From the NCBI GenBank assembly GCA_027488815.1, contig JAIYAX010000012.1, positions 372,001 through 436,000 on the forward strand: DNA of 64,000 nucleotides. Reading direction: 5' to 3'. A program made the position numbers and the translations under genes. Shown piece after piece: positions 1 to 7,183 of the stretch (its first letter is position 1; every line of letters starts with the position of its first letter). This DNA comes from Cytophagaceae bacterium. GTDB taxonomy: Bacteria; Bacteroidota; Bacteroidia; Cytophagales; JAIYAX01. The notes under the pieces were generated by a model that saw only the letters and a program-made list of their open reading frames with translations, did no database searches and was not told the origin of the DNA.

Positions 1-262
1 GAGTCCAGTCAATGTAGCGCAGGGCGGTAGGGTTTGAACCTGTAGAGACATAGTAATCTCTCATGTAGTAATAGTGAACGGCTGCAATACCGGTGATCAA
101 ACCTGATACGAGAAGAGAAATTTTCCACTTTTCGTCAACAGAGCCTCTTTCGAAAAAGAAAAACACAGAAGCGGCTAACATGGCCATGTAGCCAGTAAAG
201 AAGGTAAAAGCAATGGGATCATCTTTTGGGATGGTCATTACGTCAAGCAGTAATTGATTCAT
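1..262 (-). CDS. Proteorhodopsin-type microbial rhodopsin, N-terminal part, cut by window edge
   Basis: Seven-helix retinal protein acting as a light-driven ion pump in the inner membrane; only the first 87 codons are here. Seen: ATG at 262; hydrophobic segments at about residues 17-36 and 47-67 (helices A and B); the phrase FFFFERGSVDEKWK between them; HYYYMR with His63; and RYIDWT at residues 82-87 just before the edge. In proteorhodopsins the Asp of RY-x-DW is the Schiff-base proton acceptor and the preceding His pairs with it. Asp85 here argues for an outward proton pump and against an NDQ sodium pump, which has Asn at this position. The spectral-tuning residue, the proton donor and the retinal lysine lie outside the window. 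A related ion specificity cannot be excluded. Confidence 0.88.
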   Translation of the reverse strand, partial: MNQLLLDVMTIPKDDPIAFTFFTGYMAMLAASVFFFFERGSVDEKWKISLLVSGLITGIAAVHYYYMRDYYVSTGSNPTALRYIDWT

Positions 263-287
263 ACTTTGTTTTGTTTAGAGATTGAAC

Positions 288-315
288 ATTATATCTCAAA
301 CATTCGATGTATCAA
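288..315 (-). promoter_or_regulatory. Possible promoter of the rhodopsin gene
   Basis: On the minus strand TTGATA (310-315) and TATAAT (288-293) are separated by 16 bases, 26 bases upstream of the ATG. This resembles a classical sigma-70 promoter more than the Bacteroidota TTTG/TAnnTTTG pattern found elsewhere in the window, so the call is tentative. No Shine-Dalgarno sequence is seen; the leader before the ATG is A-rich. Confidence 0.35.
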
Positions 316-576
316 AAGGTTCAAAAAAATTTTGATTTTTTTTAAAAAAGCCAAACAGAGTATTGCAAAAGCCTTCTTTCGTTATGGAAAATTTTAGATT
401 GGGCCGTTTTTGTTCATGCCAAGAAAGAGGGTAGAGCTGGTCGTAAAAACGATTTGTTTAGTCTTTTGGGCGTCAGTTTACACAAACAACAAATGGCCCG
501 GCTTTCAGGTTCGGCCGGAATAGTGCAACAAGCTTAACCAGATCAGAACAAATGAGGAGGCCTAGGAAAAGGTGTA
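316..576. other. Intergenic stretch with no recognised feature
   Basis: AT-rich spacer between the divergent side of the rhodopsin gene and the 3' end of the next minus-strand gene. No open frame, hairpin with a T tract or repeat shared with the rest of the window was found. Confidence 0.5.
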
Positions 577-1617
577 TTACTCTTCTTTTCGGGTAGAAAG
601 CACCATTTCATAGAACTGCAACTCGTTTTGATAATAGCTGGCATCCAGATCAGGGAATTTTTTTCGTATGTAGTTGATTCCATTTCTGATGTGGGGGATG
701 TAGTCCTTAAAACCGGCATCTAAGCTATCAGCAAGGTACATTTGCATTCCTTTGCTGAGATACCGTTCAACTGTCCGGAAATTTGAATAGGCTTCCTGTC
801 CGTAGGGCATCAGCGCTTTTGTATCCTCGTGAAGTGTCCTTCGGCAAAGAATAACCCCGTCTGATGTGTTTAAAGGTTTGAGCTCAGACAGCAATAAGTC
901 TGCGACTTGTTTTCTACTTTTTATCTTTTCAATGTCCGATTTGTACTTTTCATAAAGCTGGATTTCATCTTCCAGGTATATTCCTTTTTTATGCTGATCC
1001 AATCGAAACAAGAACTCAGCTGCCTCCTCTAACCCTATTCTAAGCCGCCCTTTAATCAACTCAGTCACTACTGGGTCATGTCGAGAAAGCTGCTCAACTT
1101 CAACCTTTAAATTTTTAAAGGAGCGGAAAACATTGTCACTCCCCTTTAAAAAGCCAACCTCATGACACCCGGTTACCGGAAAAGCTCCATAAGGATTGTA
1201 TACCATTCTGGTTGCAAACTCTGAGTAAGAAATTAATTCATAGCCTTCATTGTAATATACCTTGGCAAACACTTTCAAGTGATCGTTCATAGGATGGCTT
1301 AGGATATGGATTTTTTCCAATGAACTTTCATAGCCTGCCGAAACATAGTGGGAGTTTTCAAAACCAAAACCTCTTATAAGTTGTGGATTGAGCACTTGTT
1401 GGACCAATTGCCCGGAGCCATCATCCAGAATTATAACTACTTTTTTAGCCAATTCACATGGGGGATCTTTTTTGATAATGGCATCAATCGTATCTCCATC
1501 CAATGAAACGTAATAACCCTCTCGTTGCTTATAGCCCAATTTAACGGGTGTTTGAGCGATGGAAAGCTTTGCCAGCAAAAGGAGAATAGCAATTGCCCCT
1601 ACCTTATATTCTAACAT
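577..1617 (-). CDS. Secreted protein of unknown function, paralog A
   Basis: 346 aa, not recognised as a named family. A signal peptide is clear: basic start, hydrophobic run, cleavage near SIA-Q at residue 21. The mature protein opens with GYYVSLDGDTIDA and carries a conserved block SDG-ILCRRT-HE-T-ALM-GQE near residue 255-275. It is a full-length paralog of the next gene (1803-2852): same order of blocks, similar length, the shared phrase HKKG-YLEDE, and a similar C-terminus with DYIP-I--GI-Y. It has its own Bacteroidota-type promoter, so the pair is not simply one operon. The predicted site is periplasm or outer membrane. No catalytic motif is evident. Confidence 0.8.
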   Translation of the reverse strand: MLEYKVGAIAILLLLAKLSIAQTPVKLGYKQREGYYVSLDGDTIDAIIKKDPPCELAKKVVIILDDGSGQLVQQVLNPQLIRGFGFENSHYVSAGYESSLEKIHILSHPMNDHLKVFAKVYYNEGYELISYSEFATRMVYNPYGAFPVTGCHEVGFLKGSDNVFRSFKNLKVEVEQLSRHDPVVTELIKGRLRIGLEEAAEFLFRLDQHKKGIYLEDEIQLYEKYKSDIEKIKSRKQVADLLLSELKPLNTSDGVILCRRTLHEDTKALMPYGQEAYSNFRTVERYLSKGMQMYLADSLDAGFKDYIPHIRNGINYIRKKFPDLDASYYQNELQFYEMVLSTRKEE

Positions 1618-1651
1618 TTTGATATTTTTAAAGCTGATTTTAATTATCCTT

Positions 1652-1682
1652 CAAATATACTTTTGAGGAATTAATTGGCAAA
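1652..1682 (-). promoter_or_regulatory. Bacteroidota-type promoter of secreted paralog A
   Basis: On the minus strand TTTG (1679-1682), a 19-base spacer and TATATTTG (1652-1659) match the Bacteroidota consensus TTTG-N19-21-TAnnTTTG exactly. The -7 box lies 34 bases upstream of the ATG. Confidence 0.75.
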
Positions 1683-1802
1683 TGCGGGTAGATCCAATCA
1701 GATAAACTCAGAACATTGAAAATGCCTAATCGGCTCACATTGCAAGATTTTTTACAGGGCTGCCTTGATATTTACTTTTTAGGTATAGAGAGGAGTGTCG
1801 AC

Positions 1803-2852
1803 TTAGTCTTTACGTTCGAGCAGATAGGCTTCATAAAACATCAGCTCATTTTGGTAATAGCTGGTGTTAAGCTCAGTAAGATTAGCGTTTAAATACTCAA
1901 TGCCTTTTTTGATGTAGGGAATGTAATCCTTGAATTCATAAGTCAGGCTATCAGACTGGTACAGTTTCATTCCTTTTTGAAGATATCGCTCTACAGTTTT
2001 GAAATGGGTGTATGTTTCCTGTCCAAATCTCATGAGCGTTTGGGTGTTTTCATGTGCGGTTCTACGGCAAAGGATTTCGCCATCTGATGTTAAAAGGGTT
2101 TTGAGTTCAGAATAGAGAAGATCTAGCACCTCGTTTTCAGCTTTTTTAGTTTCAATGAGTGCTTTATGCTTCTCAAATAGGGCTTTTTCATCTTCAAAGT
2201 ATACCCCTTTCTTATGCATGTCAAGTCGATAAAACAGATCAGCAGCTTCATCAATCGTTATTCTTATTTGTGGTTTGATGTACTCCAGAATGATCGGATC
2301 GTGCATGGCCTCAATTTCCAGATTTCTCTTAAAATTAGTGATGATGTTAAATTGATTCCCACTCCCTTTTAGAAACGCTTTCTCCTCACATGCCATTGTA
2401 TTGACCGGTAAAGCTCCATATGGGCCAGGAACAACTGTAGTTCTTTGAACCAAAACATGATGGGCTACAAGGCTGCGCTCACCCAGATAATATACTTTGG
2501 CAAATATCTCTTTAGTATTTTGTTCGGTTATATTAGGAATGTACAGCTTATTGTCTTTTTGATAAAATCCGGCTGACAAGTAATGGTTTTTACCATCTCC
2601 ATAGCCCTTGATCATTTGTGGGGTAAAGGTGGCTACTGTTTGTTGGTTGCTTTCATCCGTAATTGCAAAGGTTACCTTGGTGATGCCACAAGGTTTAAAC
2701 CCTTTTTTATAGACAGCTGAGATTGTGTCACCTTTTAAATCGATGAAGTAGCCTTTGTCATTAATTAGTGACGATTCGTGATAACCTTGAGTAAAGCCAT
2801 TAACTGAGATCAAAAAAGTACTCAGAGTGAGGGAAAAGATTGTTTTGAACAC
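1803..2852 (-). CDS. Secreted protein of unknown function, paralog B
   Basis: 349 aa from a GTG start at 2852. That start gives a normal signal peptide (FKTIFSLTLSTFLIS then FTQ) and sits 39 bases downstream of a good promoter; starting further upstream would place the start inside the -7 box. The mature protein begins GYHESSLINDKGYFIDLKGDT, and the whole chain parallels paralog A. Both carry SDG-ILCRRT-HE-T and HKKGVYFEDE-like phrases, so a duplication is evident. One Cys near the start of the mature domain and the pair of phrases VTxACEE/VTGCHE are shared. Function unknown; likely periplasmic or surface-associated. Confidence 0.78.
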   Translation of the reverse strand: MFKTIFSLTLSTFLISVNGFTQGYHESSLINDKGYFIDLKGDTISAVYKKGFKPCGITKVTFAITDESNQQTVATFTPQMIKGYGDGKNHYLSAGFYQKDNKLYIPNITEQNTKEIFAKVYYLGERSLVAHHVLVQRTTVVPGPYGALPVNTMACEEKAFLKGSGNQFNIITNFKRNLEIEAMHDPIILEYIKPQIRITIDEAADLFYRLDMHKKGVYFEDEKALFEKHKALIETKKAENEVLDLLYSELKTLLTSDGEILCRRTAHENTQTLMRFGQETYTHFKTVERYLQKGMKLYQSDSLTYEFKDYIPYIKKGIEYLNANLTELNTSYYQNELMFYEAYLLERKD

Positions 2853-2891
2853 GATTCTTGTTTTATAAAGTCGGTTAAAGTCAGTCAAATA

Positions 2892-2923
2892 CAAAGATAT
2901 ACTTCAGATGGGGCAACCTCAAA
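2892..2923 (-). promoter_or_regulatory. Bacteroidota-type promoter of secreted paralog B
   Basis: Minus strand TTTG (2920-2923), 20-base spacer, TATCTTTG (2892-2899): an exact consensus match. Its position fixes the start of paralog B at the GTG at 2852, because an upstream TTG at 2894 would overlap the -7 box. Confidence 0.72.
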
Positions 2924-3016
2924 CCACAAAGCAATAGCTATTGCATGCAGTATATGATCCCGAGCTCTGAAATGGGCTACTACTGATCTGTAACTTTTAG
3001 TTTATTTACATTGGAA

Positions 3017-5017
3017 ATGAGAAAATACTTAATAGTTCTTTTTCTTTTTAGCTCAATTCTCGCATTGGCTAGTCCTCATTGGTCAACTCAGAGAGGTCTC
3101 AACCAGATCAATATGCTAAAGCCTTTGTTTGACAGGCTCGAAGATCATGATCCTATAGGCTGCCGATCGTTGGGGATTGAGGTGATGAACCTTGCAAGGC
3201 AAAGAAATGACTCCATGGCGGAGGCCTATGGCTGCTACCGGATGGCAAGAATTTGCCGGTTGGAAGTGCAGTATGACTCAGCAGGAACTTGGATTGCCAG
3301 GGCCGAGAAACTTTTACCCATCCTTAGTCAAAAGCAATGGAAGACGGTCTTATGGATGGAAAGGGGTCATGTTTACTTACAACAGGGTGATCTGGAAAGC
3401 TCATTGCAGCTTTTTCTGAAATCTCTGGAATGGGCTGACCGTCACCAAAATCGATCACTTTCAGGAGATGCACTTTACAACATAGGCTTTGTTTTTTATT
3501 CTCATTTCAATTACGACACCTCTTTTGTTTACTTCGGTAAATCGCTTGATGTCGCCCGATTTGTTGGTGACTCATTGGCAGTTGCCAGGGCTTTCAATGG
3601 AATGGGTCTGGTCGCCATGCGTAAAAATGAGTATGATCTGGCCAGAAACAGATTTAACTATGCAGTCAAGCTCATCAGTGAGCTGGGCGGAAGCAAAAGA
3701 TTATTGGCAAAGCTGTACAACAACATTGGAGTTACGCTGGAAGATCAGGGTCGATTGCAAGAAAGTATAGAGTATTACAATAGATCGCTTGCCATTAAAA
3801 GAGATCTAAATGACCTTCGGGGGGTTGCAAGTACAATTGGTAATATGGCTGATAATTACCTGGCTGCTGGTCAACTTAAAAAGTCTCTTGATTACAGCCT
3901 GGAGGGACTTAAAATGGCATTGGCTACACAATCCAAAGACTTTGAAATATCCTCATACAAACGACTTTGGCTTACCTACAAAGAACTTAAGGATTTTGAA
4001 AAATCACTTTACTACCATGAGCGATTTAAAGCATTGGATGACTCAATCAGTGGAGAGAAGGCCCAGAAAGCCTTGAACGAGCAATTGAACAGGTTTGAGG
4101 TCGAGAAAAGAGTAAAAGAGAATGATATTCTGAAAAACGAAGCGAAAGAAAGAGCCACTGCATTGTCATTCCAACGATGGCTTACCCTGGCTGCTTTTGC
4201 AGGGATATTTCTGATGGCCATTTTGCTCTTTTGGGTGGTGCGAGGTTTTCAAAAAAGTAGACATCTCTCATTGAAGCTAGAGCTGAAGAAGCAAAAATTG
4301 GAAGAGGCAAACCATACGCTGGAGCAGGTGCTGAATGAAAACAAAGAGATGGCTGGCATTATAGTGCATGACCTTCGCTCTCCGCTTCACCGAACCCTCA
4401 ATTTGTCCACGATGCTGGGACGGGAAGGCATCTTAAACCCGGACCAAAAAGTACTTATCGAAAAGATGCAGACTCAGATCAAGAATTGCATTAAAATGAT
4501 CAATGACTTGCTCTTTCTGGAAGGACCAGACCAATTGCAACCGGAATGGATTGACTTAAACCAAGACCTGAATAAGCTGGTGGAGAGCTATGCCCAGGAA
4601 GCGGTGAAAAAAGATATTGCACTCCAGTTTTTTCCTGCCTCAGAGGAAATGTTGCTCTACGCTGACTCGGACGTCCTCCACCGAATCATGGATAACTTGA
4701 TTAATAATGCCGTAAAGTTTTCCCCAGTGGGTAAGAACATTATGGTAAAACTAAGGCGACAAGGCAATGATGCACTTATTTACCTTAAGGACGAGGGCCC
4801 TGGTTTTTCATTAGAAGACCGAAAGGGCATTTTCAAGAAATTTGCAAGGCTGTCAGCCAAGCCAACAAGTCAGGAGAGCAGCACTGGGCTAGGCTTAGCT
4901 ATTGTCAAACGGATGGTCACGCAACTTGGTGGTGAGATCAGGTTGTTGGATGAAAAAGAAGCCGGGGCTGTATTTGAAGTGCGCATCCCCCTTGAACAAG
5001 GCTTGGTGGAGACTTGA
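3017..5017 (+). CDS. TPR-repeat sensor histidine kinase
   Basis: 666 aa from the ATG at 3017 (a TTG two codons upstream is possible). Order of parts: signal peptide of about 20 residues; a periplasmic array of tetratricopeptide repeats (phrases such as ALYNIGFVFYSHFNYDTS and KLYNNIGVTLEDQGRLQES) to about residue 340; a coiled coil; one membrane helix at about 388-408; a second coiled coil; a HisKA box with phospho-acceptor His451 in VHDLRSPLH; an N box (DNLINNAVKFSP); G1 DEGPGFS; and G2 GLGLAIVKR. The kinase core is complete, so autophosphorylation is expected. No response regulator or receiver domain is adjacent, so the partner must be elsewhere. The signal sensed by the TPR region is unknown. 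Confidence 0.9.
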   Translation: MRKYLIVLFLFSSILALASPHWSTQRGLNQINMLKPLFDRLEDHDPIGCRSLGIEVMNLARQRNDSMAEAYGCYRMARICRLEVQYDSAGTWIARAEKLLPILSQKQWKTVLWMERGHVYLQQGDLESSLQLFLKSLEWADRHQNRSLSGDALYNIGFVFYSHFNYDTSFVYFGKSLDVARFVGDSLAVARAFNGMGLVAMRKNEYDLARNRFNYAVKLISELGGSKRLLAKLYNNIGVTLEDQGRLQESIEYYNRSLAIKRDLNDLRGVASTIGNMADNYLAAGQLKKSLDYSLEGLKMALATQSKDFEISSYKRLWLTYKELKDFEKSLYYHERFKALDDSISGEKAQKALNEQLNRFEVEKRVKENDILKNEAKERATALSFQRWLTLAAFAGIFLMAILLFWVVRGFQKSRHLSLKLELKKQKLEEANHTLEQVLNENKEMAGIIVHDLRSPLHRTLNLSTMLGREGILNPDQKVLIEKMQTQIKNCIKMINDLLFLEGPDQLQPEWIDLNQDLNKLVESYAQEAVKKDIALQFFPASEEMLLYADSDVLHRIMDNLINNAVKFSPVGKNIMVKLRRQGNDALIYLKDEGPGFSLEDRKGIFKKFARLSAKPTSQESSTGLGLAIVKRMVTQLGGEIRLLDEKEAGAVFEVRIPLEQGLVET

Positions 5018-5080
5018 AGTAGCCATTTTAAGTTGGAAGCAACTTTGTAAACAATGAATAAAATTATTCTTAAGCTAAAT

Positions 5081-5539
5081 TCATATAGCCTTGTGCGGAT
5101 CTGAGAGGTCATATGTAAAGTGTATGGCATTCAGCTCAGCAGAGCATCCAGTCTGTCGGTAGAAACTAAGGGCTTCAATATCTTCAGCTTCCGCTTCTAC
5201 ATACATTTCCTGAAAGCCCAGATCTTTTAAATACCTGCACACTTCTGCTATTAGGGCTTTCCCAACTCCTTTACCCTGATTCTCAGGCCTTATTGCCACA
5301 TCGTAGATATAGGCGACAGGCTTTTCAATATAATAGCTCTGCAAAACATGTATGGTCAAGCCGCCTATCACCTCTTCTTTTTGCTTTACCACAAAAACGA
5401 TGAATTCCGGCTGGTTGAGCATTTTTCTTAAATAGGCTTCTCCCGGGAGTTCCGAATCATGCTCGAAAACCACCCTGAAAATCCGTAGAAGCTCAATGAA
5501 GTCTTCTGTTTCCTCAGCATTGACTTTCCTTATTTCCAT
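5081..5539 (-). CDS. GNAT N-acetyltransferase, AAC(3)-I-like
   Basis: 152 aa from the ATG at 5539; a TTG at 5566 would add nine residues. The acetyl-CoA binding loop is visible as RPENQGKGVGKAL (Q-x-x-G-x-G/A), preceded by the strand YIYDVAI and followed by the C-terminal beta strand and ALSFYRQTGC. The overall pattern (FE--SELPGEAYLRKML, VIGGLTIHVL, YIYD-A-, VEAEAEDIEAL) resembles aminoglycoside 3-N-acetyltransferase type I, but GNAT families share much and the substrate is not shown. It lies directly downstream of the PaiB gene. In Bacillus a PaiA acetyltransferase of polyamines pairs with PaiB, so a polyamine or small amine substrate is a fair alternative. Confidence 0.82.
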   Translation of the reverse strand: MEIRKVNAEETEDFIELLRIFRVVFEHDSELPGEAYLRKMLNQPEFIVFVVKQKEEVIGGLTIHVLQSYYIEKPVAYIYDVAIRPENQGKGVGKALIAEVCRYLKDLGFQEMYVEAEAEDIEALSFYRQTGCSAELNAIHFTYDLSDPHKAI

Positions 5540-5575
5540 ATTCTTGTTGGAGGCCTTTTTTATCAATTCGTTTGA

Positions 5576-6244
5576 TTAAGAATCAAATCTGGAAGCATCC
5601 CAAACAGCACCCTCAGGGAATAACTCTGTTTTTCTTTTCTTCATTTCATGAGCAATCAGCGCAGCATCTCCTCCCTGTTCCTCAAGTTTTGAAATGATGT
5701 TTTGATAACTCCATTCATCCCTGTTTTGGCTAAGTTTGAAGACATTCTCTATCCGCTCCGCTTTCAACTCAAAACCTACGATGGCAGGAAGCATTTTACT
5801 TAGGAAGGATTCCGGCAGGTTATCATAGAAAGTAGCCGACCGGGCATTTCCCTGCTCGAACTTCAAGGTGAGTTTGCGCATCAGCTGGATCAACTGTTCC
5901 TGTGACATGAACTGTATTTCACCATACACATGCACGGACATGTAGTTCCAGGTAGAGCCAATCTGGGGATTGCTGTACCAGGATGCGCTCACGTAGGTAT
6001 TGGGTCCGGTGAAAACTGCCAGAGCCTGAGCGTTTTCAATAAAGGCTTTGTGGTGATCAGTATTTCGCATGAAATGGCCTTGAAACACCATTTCCCCATC
6101 CCTTTCTTCCAGCAAAATAGGGATTTGAGTGGCTACCTGTTTCCCTGAAAGGGTGCTGCCTGTTAAAAAGGCAAAGGGGTGTTGCTCAATAAATTGCAAC
6201 AGGGTTGCTTCGTTTTTTTCTTTGAAATAGGGGAAGTGGTACAT
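5576..6244 (-). CDS. paiB: PaiB-family FMN-binding protein / transcriptional regulator
   Basis: 222 aa from the ATG at 6244, which gives the standard MYHFPYFKE beginning; the frame stays open upstream but that part is not family-like. Typical motifs: LLQFIEQHPFAFL near residue 15, QGHFMRNTDHHK near 70, and TYVSASWYSNP with TWNYMSVHVYG near 100-125. PaiB proteins are split-barrel flavin-like folds first described as negative regulators of sporulation and protease genes in Bacillus; the biochemical role is not settled. The GNAT gene starts within about 10-35 bases of this stop on the same strand, reproducing the PaiA/PaiB association. No regulatory target can be read here. Confidence 0.9.
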   Translation of the reverse strand: MYHFPYFKEKNEATLLQFIEQHPFAFLTGSTLSGKQVATQIPILLEERDGEMVFQGHFMRNTDHHKAFIENAQALAVFTGPNTYVSASWYSNPQIGSTWNYMSVHVYGEIQFMSQEQLIQLMRKLTLKFEQGNARSATFYDNLPESFLSKMLPAIVGFELKAERIENVFKLSQNRDEWSYQNIISKLEEQGGDAALIAHEMKKRKTELFPEGAVWDASRFDS

Positions 6245-6460
6245 GTTTTTGGTTAAAAGGTAGATGGTGCTAAAGGATCTATACAGAAAGACAATCATCA
6301 ATCAGCGTAAAGCTCAATTCAGTCGATACAACGGTGGTCGGCAAAGTAAATTGTTTTGTGCGGATGTGGGAGTGCAGAAGGTTGGGAGGGTTGGGGTTAG
6401 GGGTTAAACGGCCAAACCTCTTTTTGATATTTTTTCTCAATTGAGCCCAGCCTGATCTTA

Positions 6461-6620
6461 GCGTCTCGCTGATACCAATAGCATTACAAATGCCCCCTAG
6501 CCTAGGGTTTAAACCCTGGGCTAGGGTAATGAAATGATTATGTGCCCTCTTTGTAAACTAGGAGGCGGATAGAAAATCCTACAACAGGTGTTAATCTATC
6601 TTACAAACCTCCGCAAAGAG
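6461..6620. repeat. Palindromic repeat family, type A copy 1
   Basis: Noncoding repeat beginning GCGTCTCGCTGATACCAATA and containing a 32-bp palindrome (6495-6526, one mismatch) centred on GGTTTAAACC. The right flank (AATGAAATGATTATGTG, then CTCTTTGTAA, GGCGGATAGAAAAT and GTTAATCTAT) is nearly the same as in the copy at 17412-17575. The type A unit is about 160 bp. It lies immediately upstream of the orphan T9SS tail. Confidence 0.85.
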
Positions 6621-6657
6621 ATTAAATTTTGTGGTAGGAGCTAAAAGCTAGCTCAGC

Positions 6658-6872
6658 CTGGCGATGTGTTGTACATCCAAAACCAGTAGGAAGAAGGTAG
6701 TAAGGTGTGGATGAAAGTGTATGACCTGCAAGGGCACATGATCCTTAGCAGCGAGCAAAGCTCCGAGACCTTGATGCAACTGGATTTGAGCGAGCAACGC
6801 AACGGAGCCTACGTGTTGGAGTTGCAAAACACCAAAGGAACCAGCCGACATAAGCTTTCTAAAATACGATAA
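6658..6872 (+). pseudogene. Orphan 3' fragment of a T9SS-targeted gene, duplicate of the tail of the 7184-10855 gene
   Basis: Nearly identical at the nucleotide level to 10643-10854, the type-A sorting domain of the next gene. The shared text includes GTGTGGATGAAAGTGTATGA and the run through KVYDLQGHMILSSEQSSE. An in-frame TAG (TGG to TAG) occurs in the copy, and no start or upstream coding region remains, so only the last 70 or so codons of a former gene survive. The fragment abuts repeat type A copy 1 on its left, and it keeps a related terminator hairpin on its right. The remaining frame ends SKIR where the intact gene ends SKVK. Confidence 0.85.
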
Positions 6873-6897
6873 ACCAAGTCTTAACCTGTTTGTAAAA

Positions 6898-6923
6898 CAC
6901 CTCCCGGAAAAGGGGGTGGTTTT
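6898..6923 (+). terminator. Terminator-like hairpin retained with the orphan T9SS tail
   Basis: CACCTCC pairs with GGGGGTG (one G.T) round a short loop and is followed by GTTTT. It corresponds to the terminator at 10878, so the duplication included the 3' untranslated region. Confidence 0.55.
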
Positions 6924-7130
6924 ACTGTGTCGTGTGTTTCCTCATAAGTCAACTTAGCATTTTAGGGTTTTCTATCTAATATTTAAAATCAGCCAGAGCT
7001 ATACTATTGATATTGAATGAAGTGGGGCGGGATAGGGGCTTGTAATACAGGAGTTAGCAAATGCTTCGATAGGCAGTACAGCATTTGAAAAGACGAACAT
7101 CAGGGATAGACTGATTTAACATTTTAAAGT

Positions 7131-7138
7131 TACATTTG
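7131..7138 (+). promoter_or_regulatory. -7 box TACATTTG upstream of the large T9SS gene
   Basis: Matches TAnnTTTG, 45 bases before the ATG at 7184. No TTTG is found at the proper -33 spacing, so this is a partial match only. Confidence 0.4.
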
Positions 7139-7183
7139 GATAATTATTTGGATTTTATTTTTTAACCTTTAATTTTTTAACCT

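Noticed and set aside
1-262. Sodium-pumping (NDQ) rhodopsin
   Set aside because: The position that is Asn in NDQ pumps reads Asp85 in RYIDW. The rest of the triad is out of the window, so it is only disfavoured at this position.
6648-6851. Minus-strand open frame over the orphan T9SS tail
   Set aside because: The plus strand is nearly identical to the sorting domain of the next gene, so the antisense frame is incidental.
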